Shown: positions 1 through 6,924 of the stretch, piece by piece
Layout of the letters: every line of letters begins with the position of its first letter
Numbering within the stretch: the stretch's first letter is position 1
NCBI GenBank assembly: GCA_021737245.1
Contig: JAIPEI010000045.1
Coordinates: 1-14,597, forward strand
Reading direction: 5' to 3'
Origin: Deltaproteobacteria bacterium
Lineage (GTDB): Bacteria > Desulfobacterota > DSM-4660 > Desulfatiglandales > HGW-15
DNA: 14,597 nucleotides
The notes under the pieces: model-generated
What the model saw: the letters and a program-made list of their open reading frames with translations, nothing else
What the model was told of the DNA's origin: nothing
Databases searched by the model: none
Translations under genes and position numbers: made by a program

Positions 1-87
1 GACTCCACACCACCGGCGCAAGGATCCATTGATCCGTGTCACCCCGTCTCTGCAGCGCCGCCGGGGCGGGGTCCTGCACGCCTGCGT

Positions 88-116
88 TTGCCTGGATGCG
101 TCCTCCCGTGTAGAAT
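88..116 (+). promoter_or_regulatory. Candidate sigma70-type promoter for the ATPase/oxidoreductase operon
   Basis: A -35-like TTGCCT (88-93; four of six consensus bases) is followed after exactly 17 bases by a -10-like TAGAAT (111-116; five of six). It is the only good pair I found ahead of the first plus-strand gene. Transcription would start near 123 and leave a leader of about 165 bases. This is pattern matching by eye; a GC-rich genome makes an AT-rich hexamer at correct spacing more meaningful, but no start site is proven. Confidence 0.4.
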
Positions 117-193
117 GAAACATGATGGCGCGGCAAAAAGCCGGAAGCTTCGGGATCTGCCCCCGGAATTTCAATGGCTTGTAACGTTGCCAG

Positions 194-225
194 CGGCGGG
201 TGAGCGCGTTTTTGCGAATCCGCCG
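194..225 (+). promoter_or_regulatory. Leader hairpin upstream of the ATPase operon
   Basis: CGGCGGGT (194-201) can pair along its whole length with ATCCGCCG (218-225), with one G-U wobble. Inside the loop, CGC (205-207) can pair with GCG (214-216) around GTTTTT. The hairpin ends about 50 bases before the Shine-Dalgarno sequence at 274-279. It could be a leader structure or a weak attenuator. It has no downstream T-run, so it is not a canonical intrinsic terminator. I recognise no riboswitch class in this leader. Confidence 0.35.
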
Positions 226-288
226 GAGGCGCGGGGCCGGCCATTCGAGAATGCGAACCGTCTACGAAGAGCGAGGAGGAGTACAGCC

Positions 289-1092
289 ATGATCACGGCT
301 GGAATCGATTGCGGAGCAAAAAACACGAAGGCCGTCATCCTGAAGGATGGAGAGGTCATCGGCAAAGCCATGGTTCTCACGGGTTCGGATCCGGTCGAGG
401 CCGTTAGAGCGGCTTTCGACACGGCCGCGCAGGCCGCCGGGATCCAGCGGAGCGAGGTGGAAAGCGTCGCGGGGACGGGGTCGGGCCGGAATGCCGTCAA
501 GGCTGCGGATCAACGGGTGGACGACATTCGGGCCATGGGCAAAGGGGCCTTCTTCCGTTTTCCAGGGGCCCGCACGGTCGTGGACGTGGGCGCCGAGGAG
601 GCCAGGGCGGGCAGGCTGGACGATCAGGGCAACGCGGAGGACTTCGCGGTCAACGAAAAGTGCGCCGCCGGGGCCGGGGTGTTTATCGAGACCATGAGCC
701 GGGCTCTGGAAACGCCGTTGGAAGAGCTCGGCCCCCTGGCCCTCGCATCGGATCAGAGCATCCCCATGAACGCCCAGTGCGCCGTGTTCGCCGAGTCCGA
801 GGTGGTCGGGCTCATTCACGCCGGGGCGGAGAAAAAGGACATCAGCCGGGCGATCCACGACGCCATGGCCGACCGGATCGCCACCATGATCCGGCGGGTC
901 GGGGTGAACCGGGATCTGGTGATGATCGGCGGCGTGGCCCGGAACCCCGCAGTGGTGGAGGCCCTGAAGCGGGAGCTGAGGCTCGAGACCATCCATGTTC
1001 CCGATGATCCCGAGTACACGGCTGCGGTGGGCGCCGCGGTTGTTGCGGCCGGGGAAATGGGGAAGGTTTCCGGAGGGCGAGGCGATGCGTGA
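289..1092 (+). CDS. bzdP: BcrD/BzdP-type ATPase subunit of an ATP-dependent benzoyl-CoA reductase (BadF/BadG/BcrA/BcrD family)
   Basis: A 267-residue ASKHA-fold ATPase. In this family a pair of such subunits shares one [4Fe-4S] cluster and uses ATP hydrolysis to push a low-potential electron into a partner reductase or dehydratase in the cytoplasm. Visible motifs are the N-terminal phosphate loop GIDCGAKNTKAV (5-16), a second nucleotide loop GTGSGR (62-67), DVGAEE (99-104), the cluster cysteines in NEKCAAGAG (C125) and NAQCAVFAESE (C164), and the adenosine motif GGVARNP (214-220). DVGAEE in place of DVGGQD is, as I recall, typical of the BcrD/BzdP branch. The start is the ATG with AGGAGG (274-279) nine bases upstream; the frame stays open to position 1 but the upstream translation fits no family. 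The stop overlaps the next start by 8 bases, implying coupling. The bzdP name rests on motif memory and on the P-then-Q order; an activator of a 2-hydroxyacyl-CoA dehydratase or another aryl-CoA reductase is possible. Confidence 0.75.
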   Translation: MITAGIDCGAKNTKAVILKDGEVIGKAMVLTGSDPVEAVRAAFDTAAQAAGIQRSEVESVAGTGSGRNAVKAADQRVDDIRAMGKGAFFRFPGARTVVDVGAEEARAGRLDDQGNAEDFAVNEKCAAGAGVFIETMSRALETPLEELGPLALASDQSIPMNAQCAVFAESEVVGLIHAGAEKKDISRAIHDAMADRIATMIRRVGVNRDLVMIGGVARNPAVVEALKRELRLETIHVPDDPEYTAAVGAAVVAAGEMGKVSGGRGDA

Positions 1093-1984
1093 AGAACAGG
1101 AGCAACCCTTCTGGAGCTGGCCGGAGACCAGCTGGGGCAACCCGGACGCCGGCTGGGAGGACGCCGGGTACGTCACCGTGGGAATCGATGTGGGATCGGT
1201 GAGCTCCCAGGCCGTGATCATGGCGGACGGGCAGGTCATTGCATACGGAAACAGGCGGACCGGGTCCAACAGTCCGGACAGCGCCGGAAAGGCCATGGAT
1301 TTTGCCACGGAGGCCATGGGCGGGATACCTGAGGACCGGATCGACTACCTCATCGGAACCGGCTACGGACGTGTGAACGTGCCCATGGCGGATCGTACCC
1401 TTACGGAGATCGCGTGCCATGCCCGGGGCGCCATGTTCATGTTCGGACCCGAGGTCCGAACGGTCCTGGACGTGGGCGGCCAGGACATCAAGGCGATTCA
1501 GTGCGATCAGCGGGGCAAGGTGACCAACTTCATCATGAACGACAAGTGCGCCGCAGGTACCGGGCGCGGCATGGAGGTGTTTTCGGATCTGCTCGGCATA
1601 CCCATCCAGGAATTGGGCGAGCGCTCCTTCCAGGCGGGTGAGGAGCCCCGGGCGGTCTCCAACGTCTGTGTGGTGTACGCGAAGTCCGAGGCCGCCGGTC
1701 TTCTCCGAAGCGGCTGGAGCACCGAAGAGGTGCTTGCCGCATACTGCCGCGCCATGGCCGAACGGATCTTGTCCCTGCTGGACAAGATCGAGGTCGTCCC
1801 CGGATTCGCCGTCACCGGCGGGTTGGCCAAGAACCGGGGGGTGATGGATCGCCTGATGCCCATGGTCGGCCTGGAACGCATGAAGACGGAGTGGGACCCT
1901 CAGATCGCCGGGGCCGTGGGTGCCGCCCTGTTCGGCCACGCCCTTTGCCTGAAGGGAAAAAAGCGAAAGGCCGGCAGGGGGTGA
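1085..1984 (+). CDS. bzdQ: BzdQ-type ATPase subunit of an ATP-dependent benzoyl-CoA reductase (BadF/BadG/BcrA/BcrD family)
   Basis: A 299-residue paralogue and probable heterodimer partner of the preceding gene product. After a Trp-rich N-terminal extension (about 1-28, with W10, W12, W17 and W24) come the phosphate loop GIDVGSVSSQAV (33-44), GTGYGR (91-96), DVGGQD (129-134), the cluster cysteines in NDKCAAGTG (C155) and SNVCVVYAKSE (C195), and the adenosine motif TGGLAKN (244-250). At about 300 residues it matches the short, Azoarcus-like bzd type better than the longer Thauera-type BcrA. The ATG at 1085 has GGAGG (1072-1076) eight bases upstream and lies inside the end of the previous gene (ATGCGTGA), so translation is probably coupled. 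The next gene starts 6 bases after its stop. Known family role: ATP-driven electron transfer to the catalytic reductase subunits. The aromatic substrate is inferred, since no catalytic subunit is in view. Confidence 0.8.
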   Translation: MREEQEQPFWSWPETSWGNPDAGWEDAGYVTVGIDVGSVSSQAVIMADGQVIAYGNRRTGSNSPDSAGKAMDFATEAMGGIPEDRIDYLIGTGYGRVNVPMADRTLTEIACHARGAMFMFGPEVRTVLDVGGQDIKAIQCDQRGKVTNFIMNDKCAAGTGRGMEVFSDLLGIPIQELGERSFQAGEEPRAVSNVCVVYAKSEAAGLLRSGWSTEEVLAAYCRAMAERILSLLDKIEVVPGFAVTGGLAKNRGVMDRLMPMVGLERMKTEWDPQIAGAVGAALFGHALCLKGKKRKAGRG

Positions 1985-1990
1985 CCGCTC

Positions 1991-4498
1991 ATGGCTGAGA
2001 TCAGGGTAACCATCGACGGGCGGGAGGTCCGGGTGCCCGGAGGCGCCACCGTCCTGGAGGCGGCCCGCGAGGCGGGTATCTACATACCGGTGCTGTGCCA
2101 CCACCCCGACCTGCCCCCGGCCGCGGAAACCCCCTCCGCCTGCGCCGTCTACCAGGGGGGGCGGAGGATCGAGAATGCGCGGCTCGGCGAGGGAGGCGCT
2201 TGCTGCGGCCTTTGTGTCGTGGAGGTGGAGGGCCGGAACGATCTGGTCGAAGCTTGTTCCACCGAGGTGGTGCAGGGCATGGTGGTGGCCACGGACACGG
2301 GCGCGTTGCGGGCCAGACGTCTGGAGAACCTGGTCCCGATCCTGGCCGGGCACCCCCACGCCTGCCTCGTCTGTGCGCAGCAGGAGGGATGCTCCAGGAG
2401 CCACTGCTCGGCGAACGTGCCTGAGGAGGAGCGCTGCTGCTCCAGGTTCGGGCGGTGCGAGCTCCAGGCCGTGGTCAACCATGTGGGGGTCCCGGATGCG
2501 ACCCCCCGGTGGGTGCCGGCGAGCCTGCCCGTCATGGAGGATGATCCGCTCTTTGTGCGGGATTTCAACCTGTGCATCGGGTGCACCCGGTGCATCCGCG
2601 CCTGCCGCGACCTCCGGGCCGAGGCGATCGGTTTTGTTCGCGATGAGCAGGGGCTGGTTCAGGTCGGGAGCCTCGCCCCGACCCTCCGGGAGTCCGGGTG
2701 CCGCTTCTGCACGGCCTGCGTGGAGGTCTGTCCCACCGGTGCGCTCATGGACAGGAACGTGCGCGCCGGGAGGAAATCACAGGACCTGGTCCCCTGCAGA
2801 GAGGCCTGCCCGGCCCATGTGGACGTGCCCTCGTATGTACGGTTGATCGCCGAAGGAAAGCCCGATGAAGCGGACGCCGTGGTTCGGGAGAAGGCGCCCT
2901 TTCCGGGCGTGCTGGGAAGGGTCTGCGCGAGGCCTTGTGAGGATGTCTGCCGCCGCGGCGAGGTGAATGAATCTATCGCGATCTGCGCCCTGAAGCGCTA
3001 TGCAGCGGACAGCGGGGAAAGGCCGCGGAAGAGGGGCCTCAAGGCCGGGAAGGACACCGGGAAGCGGGTCGCCGTGATCGGCGCCGGTCCGGCCGGGCTC
3101 ACAGCCGCGTATTACCTTCGCAAGGCGGGGCACGCCGTCATCCTGTACGAAGCGGAGAAGCAGGCCGGCGGGATGATGCGATACGCCATCCCGCGGTTCC
3201 GCCTGCCAAGGGAGGTCCTGGACCGGGAGATTCAGGACATCCTGGATCTCGGCGTGGACTTTCGGCCGGGACGGGTCCTGGGCCGGGACATCCGGCTCGA
3301 GGACCTACGGGCGGACCGGGTCGATGCCGTGTTTCTGGCCGTGGGGGCTCAGGAGAGCCGAAAGGCGCCGGTCGAGGGCGCGGACCTTTCAGGCGTGCTG
3401 CGGGGTCTGGATTTTCTGCGGCAGGCGGCTGGGGGCGGGCCGCTCGAGACGGGGAAGAGGGTCCTGGTGGTGGGCGGCGGGAGCGTGGCGGCGGATGCCG
3501 CGCGGACCGCACTTCGGTGCGGTGCGGTGCAGGTGACCCTGGCCTGCCTGGAGAGCCGTGATGAGATGCCGGCCCGTGAAACGGAGGTGAAAGGGCTCGT
3601 CGCCGAGGGGGTGGAGCTGATGCCCTCCTGGGGTGCGCATCGAATTCCGGGCGAGGGTGGTCGTGTGAGCGGGGTCGAGCTCGTTCGCTGCTCCCGGGTC
3701 TTGGATGACCAAGGCGTCTTCGGCCCTTCCTTCGATTGGGAGACGCGAAGGAAAATGAGCGTGGACCGGGTGATTTTCGCCGTGGGACAGGCCCCCGATC
3801 TCTCTTTTCTGGAAGGGGACGTGCCTGTTCGCGTGGAGCGCGGCCTGATCGTGGTGAACCCGGACACCCAGGAGACCGGTGTGCCGAAGATGTATGCCGG
3901 CGGGGACGTGACCGGGACATCCGGTACGATCATCCATGCCGTGGCTGCGGGGCGCAGGGCCGCCTCCGCCATAGACAAGGCCTTGGGCGGCGCCGGGGTG
4001 GTGGAGGAGACCCTGGTTCCCCGGCGACCCCCGGATCCCTTTCCGGGCCGGGACGAAGGGTTTGCGGATCGACCCAGGATGCCCGTGCCCGAGCGGGACC
4101 CGGCAGCCCGGTCCGGATGCTTCGACGAGGTGGAGCTGGGCTATTCCGTGGATGCAGCCGTGCGGGAGGCCTCGCGCTGCCTCCAGTGTGACCTTCGGCT
4201 CCGGATAAGGAGCAACCCCCCGCCTCCGCAAAAAGGGCTCCCGTTCGACGAATCGTCCCTGGAGCAGGTTCCGGCCGGCGAGGGTGTCTACCGGCTGATC
4301 GATGCGGACCGCAACGTGCTGGCCATCAGGGGGACGGCCGACCTCAGGCGGTCCCTCCTCGAGGAGCTGGAGGAGAACGAAAGAGCGGTCCTGTTCGAGT
4401 TCGAAGAGGACAAAATGTACTCGAAGCGTGAGAGTGAGCTGATTCAGAAATATGTCCGGGAGCATGGGGGCATGCCGGGGGAGGACGATCTGTACTAG
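1991..4498 (+). CDS. Multi-[Fe-S] NAD(P)H oxidoreductase: NuoG/HydA-like ferredoxin module fused to a GltD/NfnB-like flavoprotein, with a GIY-YIG-like C-terminal tail
   Basis: An 835-residue soluble redox protein, probably the electron donor module for the two ATPases before it. Domains in order: [2Fe-2S] ferredoxin (1-100; C36, then C72-x2-C75-x13-C89); NuoG-type His/Cys [4Fe-4S] site (H121-x3-C125-x2-C128-x5-C134); two [4Fe-4S] motifs (C195/198/201/205 and C237/240/243/247-Pro); GltD-type N-terminal cluster cysteines (C269, C273, C312, C316, C320); FAD loop GAGPAG (364-369); NAD(P)H loop GGGSVAADAAR (495-505); C-terminal FAD motif with GGDVTGTSG (637-645); and the SRCLQCD cysteines (C730, C733). 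Residues about 760-835 form an extra domain described under findings. Start: ATG with AGGGGG (1976-1981) nine bases upstream and 6 bases after bzdQ. By analogy with the oxidoreductase of the Azoarcus bzd cluster and with NfnB, it probably moves electrons from NAD(P)H to ferredoxin-level clusters. Electron bifurcation cannot be judged from sequence alone. Confidence 0.8.
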   Translation: MAEIRVTIDGREVRVPGGATVLEAAREAGIYIPVLCHHPDLPPAAETPSACAVYQGGRRIENARLGEGGACCGLCVVEVEGRNDLVEACSTEVVQGMVVATDTGALRARRLENLVPILAGHPHACLVCAQQEGCSRSHCSANVPEEERCCSRFGRCELQAVVNHVGVPDATPRWVPASLPVMEDDPLFVRDFNLCIGCTRCIRACRDLRAEAIGFVRDEQGLVQVGSLAPTLRESGCRFCTACVEVCPTGALMDRNVRAGRKSQDLVPCREACPAHVDVPSYVRLIAEGKPDEADAVVREKAPFPGVLGRVCARPCEDVCRRGEVNESIAICALKRYAADSGERPRKRGLKAGKDTGKRVAVIGAGPAGLTAAYYLRKAGHAVILYEAEKQAGGMMRYAIPRFRLPREVLDREIQDILDLGVDFRPGRVLGRDIRLEDLRADRVDAVFLAVGAQESRKAPVEGADLSGVLRGLDFLRQAAGGGPLETGKRVLVVGGGSVAADAARTALRCGAVQVTLACLESRDEMPARETEVKGLVAEGVELMPSWGAHRIPGEGGRVSGVELVRCSRVLDDQGVFGPSFDWETRRKMSVDRVIFAVGQAPDLSFLEGDVPVRVERGLIVVNPDTQETGVPKMYAGGDVTGTSGTIIHAVAAGRRAASAIDKALGGAGVVEETLVPRRPPDPFPGRDEGFADRPRMPVPERDPAARSGCFDEVELGYSVDAAVREASRCLQCDLRLRIRSNPPPPQKGLPFDESSLEQVPAGEGVYRLIDADRNVLAIRGTADLRRSLLEELEENERAVLFEFEEDKMYSKRESELIQKYVREHGGMPGEDDLY

Positions 4499-4527
4499 GT
4501 CCTGAGATATTTCCCCGGTTTCTTCCC
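4499..4527. other. Short gap between convergent operons
   Basis: Only 29 bases separate the stop of the plus-strand oxidoreductase from the stop of the minus-strand PilB-like gene. I see no stem-loop with a T-run on either strand, so neither operon has an obvious intrinsic terminator here. Confidence 0.5.
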
Positions 4528-6924
4528 TCACTCGATGCAGACCCTCCGCACCTCCGTGATGTCCGTCAGCCCCTGGAACACCTTCTGAATGCCGTCCTGC
4601 TTCAGGGTGGTCATCCCGTCCTTCTTTCCCTGGATGAACAGGTCCTCCGTGTTGGCCTGACGCTTGATCATACGCTTGATCTCAGCGGTGCCTTCCAGGA
4701 GCTCGTGAATACCCATCCTGCCGCGGTAGCCCGTGCGCGAGCATGCGTTACAGCCCACCGGCCGGTACAGGGTGAGATCGGAGGTGCGCTTGATCCCTGT
4801 CTTTTCGAAGGCTTCCTCCCCATAGTCCGTGACGAGCTCTTCGAACTCCTCGTTGGAAGGCTGGAAGGCCTCGCGGCATTTCGGGCAGAGCCTTCGCACC
4901 AGCCGTTGGGCGAGGACGCCGAGAAAGGCGTCGGAGAAGTTCAGCGGGTTCAGCCCCATGTCGAGAAGCCGGGTGATGGTCTCCGGCGAGCTGTTGGTGT
5001 GCAGGGTGGAAAAGACCAGATGGCCCGTGAGGGAGGCCTCGATGGCGATGGACGCCGTCTCCTGATCGCGCATCTCCCCGATCATGATGATATCCGGATC
5101 GGCGCGGAGAAAGGCCCGCATGATACGGGCGAAGCTGAGGCCGATCTTGGGCCTGGCCTCCACCTGGCGAAGCCCCTGCTGTGTGATTTCGATGGGATCC
5201 TCGGCCGTCCAGATCTTGATGCCCGGCTTGTTGATGTAGCCGAGAGCCGCGTGAAGCGACGTGGTCTTTCCTGACCCGGTGGGGCCTACCACGAGGATGA
5301 GCCCATACGGTTTCGTGAGGACCTGTTTCATGATGCCGAGATTCCGCTCGTTCAAGCCCATGTCGTCGAGTTTCATGGCGCCGGACTTGGCAAGGATCCG
5401 AAGGACCGCGTCCTCGAATCCGCCCGCAGTAGGCAGCGTGGCGAGGCGCAGCTCGAAGGGGGGAATCCCTTTGCGCTTGAACTTGATCTTTCCGTCCTGT
5501 GGGAGGCGGCGTTCGGCAATGTCGAGGCCGGACATGATCTTGAGACGGGAAATGATCCCCCTGGCCATGGAGTTGGGAACCTGGATGTACTCCTGGCACA
5601 CCCCGTCCATGCGAAACCGGATGTTCGTGGCTTTGGTGACCGGAGAGGGCTCGATGTGAATATCGGAGGTGTTCTTGCGATACGCCGCCACGAGGACCTG
5701 ATCCACCAGCTTGACCACCTGGCCGGAGGCCTCGTCGTAGGCCTCGTCTAAATCCTCTGAGTCCTCCTCCTCCTCGAAGCTGATGTCCGGAAGCAGCTCG
5801 AAGTCGTCCGCAACGAAATCGGAGGCGGCCTCCTCCCCGGATGTGTCCCCTTTGGCTCCTTCGAAGAAGGCCCGGATATAGGTGTCGATGTCCTCCCGGA
5901 TGCCGACGCTGAAGATGATTTTCTTGGCCTTGATCAAGGCCCGGATATGATCGATCTTGTTCAGGTCGTTCGGATCTTCGACCAGGATCTCCACACCGTC
6001 CTTGTCCCAGGTGATGGGCACCCAGGCATCCTGGAGGAGGAAGGTCTTTTTCAGGTTGCTGATCAGCTCCACCGGTGTGGAGAGCTCGGCGTCATAGGCA
6101 CGCCAGGGACAGCCGTAGAACAGGGAGAGCGATTTTCCGACCTCCTCCTTGCTGATGTGGAACTGCTCCACCAGGATGTGCTCCACGCTCTTTTTCGCCT
6201 TCTTGGACAGGGATAAGGCCTGCTGGAGCTGGACCGCGGTGACCAGATTCTTCTGGAGGAGGTAATCGTACCGGGATCCGATGGCCGCACCGGCCTTGGC
6301 TGAGTCCAGCTTCTGGGAAATCTCGCGGTTTCCCGGATCCAGCTTCGCGGCCTCCCGGAACAGGGAAAGGGCGGAATCCTCCTGGCCCCGCTTCTCCATG
6401 ACAACGGCGATTTCGGACTTGATCCGGGCCCTGGCCCTGCTGTCGAGCTTTCCGGACTCGAGGATCCGGTCGAGGTCGGAGATCGCCTTGGCCGGCGACT
6501 TGGTCCTGCCCAGGCACTCCATCATGCCCGGGATGACGTCATCCAGTGGGCACCCCTTGTTCAGGAGCTTCTCCCACTCGGATATCGCCTCGTTGAACAG
6601 GCCGAGCTCCTGAAAGGCATGGGCGCTTTCCAGCAGGGCTGCGCTGTCTTCATCGGTGGAGAACGTCTCACGAAGGAAGGTGAGGTCCCGCTTGGAAAAA
6701 TCCTCCGTCGAAGGAGTATCTCCCTCGGTCTCCAACTCCTCACGAAGACGCTTCAGACGTTCCTCGATTCCGCTGCGGGCCTCTCCCCCCGCTTCCGTCA
6801 ACTCGGAGAGAAGGGCCTCGTATGCGGCCAGGGCTTCTTCCAGGAGCCCCATGGCATGATAGACCTCGGCCTCTTTCATTCGGGCTTCGATTCCCATCTC
6901 TTCCGTATCCGTGGCTTCCTTCAT
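4528..6924 (-). CDS. PilB/GspE-family type IV pilus/type II secretion ATPase with N-terminal TPR-like repeats
   Basis: A 798-residue cytoplasmic hexameric motor ATPase of the secretion superfamily, which in PilB/GspE drives pilus or pseudopilus assembly. Residues about 15-200 hold four TPR-like helical pairs (near 18-39, 97-126, 132-157 and 169-199). A GspE/MshE N-terminal-like domain covers about 215-350, followed by a very acidic linker (about 362-398). The motor core has the Walker A sequence GPTGSGKT (547-554), an Asp box (TAEDPIEI, 573-580), a Walker B region ending IGEMRD (615-620), a His box (TGHLVFSTLHTN, 633-644) and the zinc-type tetracysteine C680/C683 and C725/C728. The ATG at 6924 overlaps the stop of the upstream kinase gene (ATGA), so translation is probably coupled; the Shine-Dalgarno match is poor. 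The TPR front end is longer than the usual PilB N terminus and probably binds a partner from this cluster. No pilC, pilT or pilin gene is present. The ATPase call is firm; the machine it serves is unknown. Confidence 0.88.
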   Translation of the reverse strand: MKEATDTEEMGIEARMKEAEVYHAMGLLEEALAAYEALLSELTEAGGEARSGIEERLKRLREELETEGDTPSTEDFSKRDLTFLRETFSTDEDSAALLESAHAFQELGLFNEAISEWEKLLNKGCPLDDVIPGMMECLGRTKSPAKAISDLDRILESGKLDSRARARIKSEIAVVMEKRGQEDSALSLFREAAKLDPGNREISQKLDSAKAGAAIGSRYDYLLQKNLVTAVQLQQALSLSKKAKKSVEHILVEQFHISKEEVGKSLSLFYGCPWRAYDAELSTPVELISNLKKTFLLQDAWVPITWDKDGVEILVEDPNDLNKIDHIRALIKAKKIIFSVGIREDIDTYIRAFFEGAKGDTSGEEAASDFVADDFELLPDISFEEEEDSEDLDEAYDEASGQVVKLVDQVLVAAYRKNTSDIHIEPSPVTKATNIRFRMDGVCQEYIQVPNSMARGIISRLKIMSGLDIAERRLPQDGKIKFKRKGIPPFELRLATLPTAGGFEDAVLRILAKSGAMKLDDMGLNERNLGIMKQVLTKPYGLILVVGPTGSGKTTSLHAALGYINKPGIKIWTAEDPIEITQQGLRQVEARPKIGLSFARIMRAFLRADPDIIMIGEMRDQETASIAIEASLTGHLVFSTLHTNSSPETITRLLDMGLNPLNFSDAFLGVLAQRLVRRLCPKCREAFQPSNEEFEELVTDYGEEAFEKTGIKRTSDLTLYRPVGCNACSRTGYRGRMGIHELLEGTAEIKRMIKRQANTEDLFIQGKKDGMTTLKQDGIQKVFQGLTDITEVRRVCIE

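Noticed and set aside
1..288. Upstream extension of the first ATPase gene (frame open to the window edge)
   Set aside because: Residues before the ATG at 289 are Arg/Pro-rich and fit no family, the conserved phosphate loop starts right after that ATG, and AGGAGG lies at ideal spacing. The open frame is expected in GC-rich DNA.
842..2482. Long minus-strand open frame opposite the ATPase genes
   Set aside because: The translation is low-complexity (His, Gly, Pro, Arg) with no domain, and the plus strand carries clear family motifs throughout.
3389..4531. Minus-strand open frame opposite the oxidoreductase
   Set aside because: It is a shadow of the flavoprotein coding frame, with no recognisable motif or start signal.
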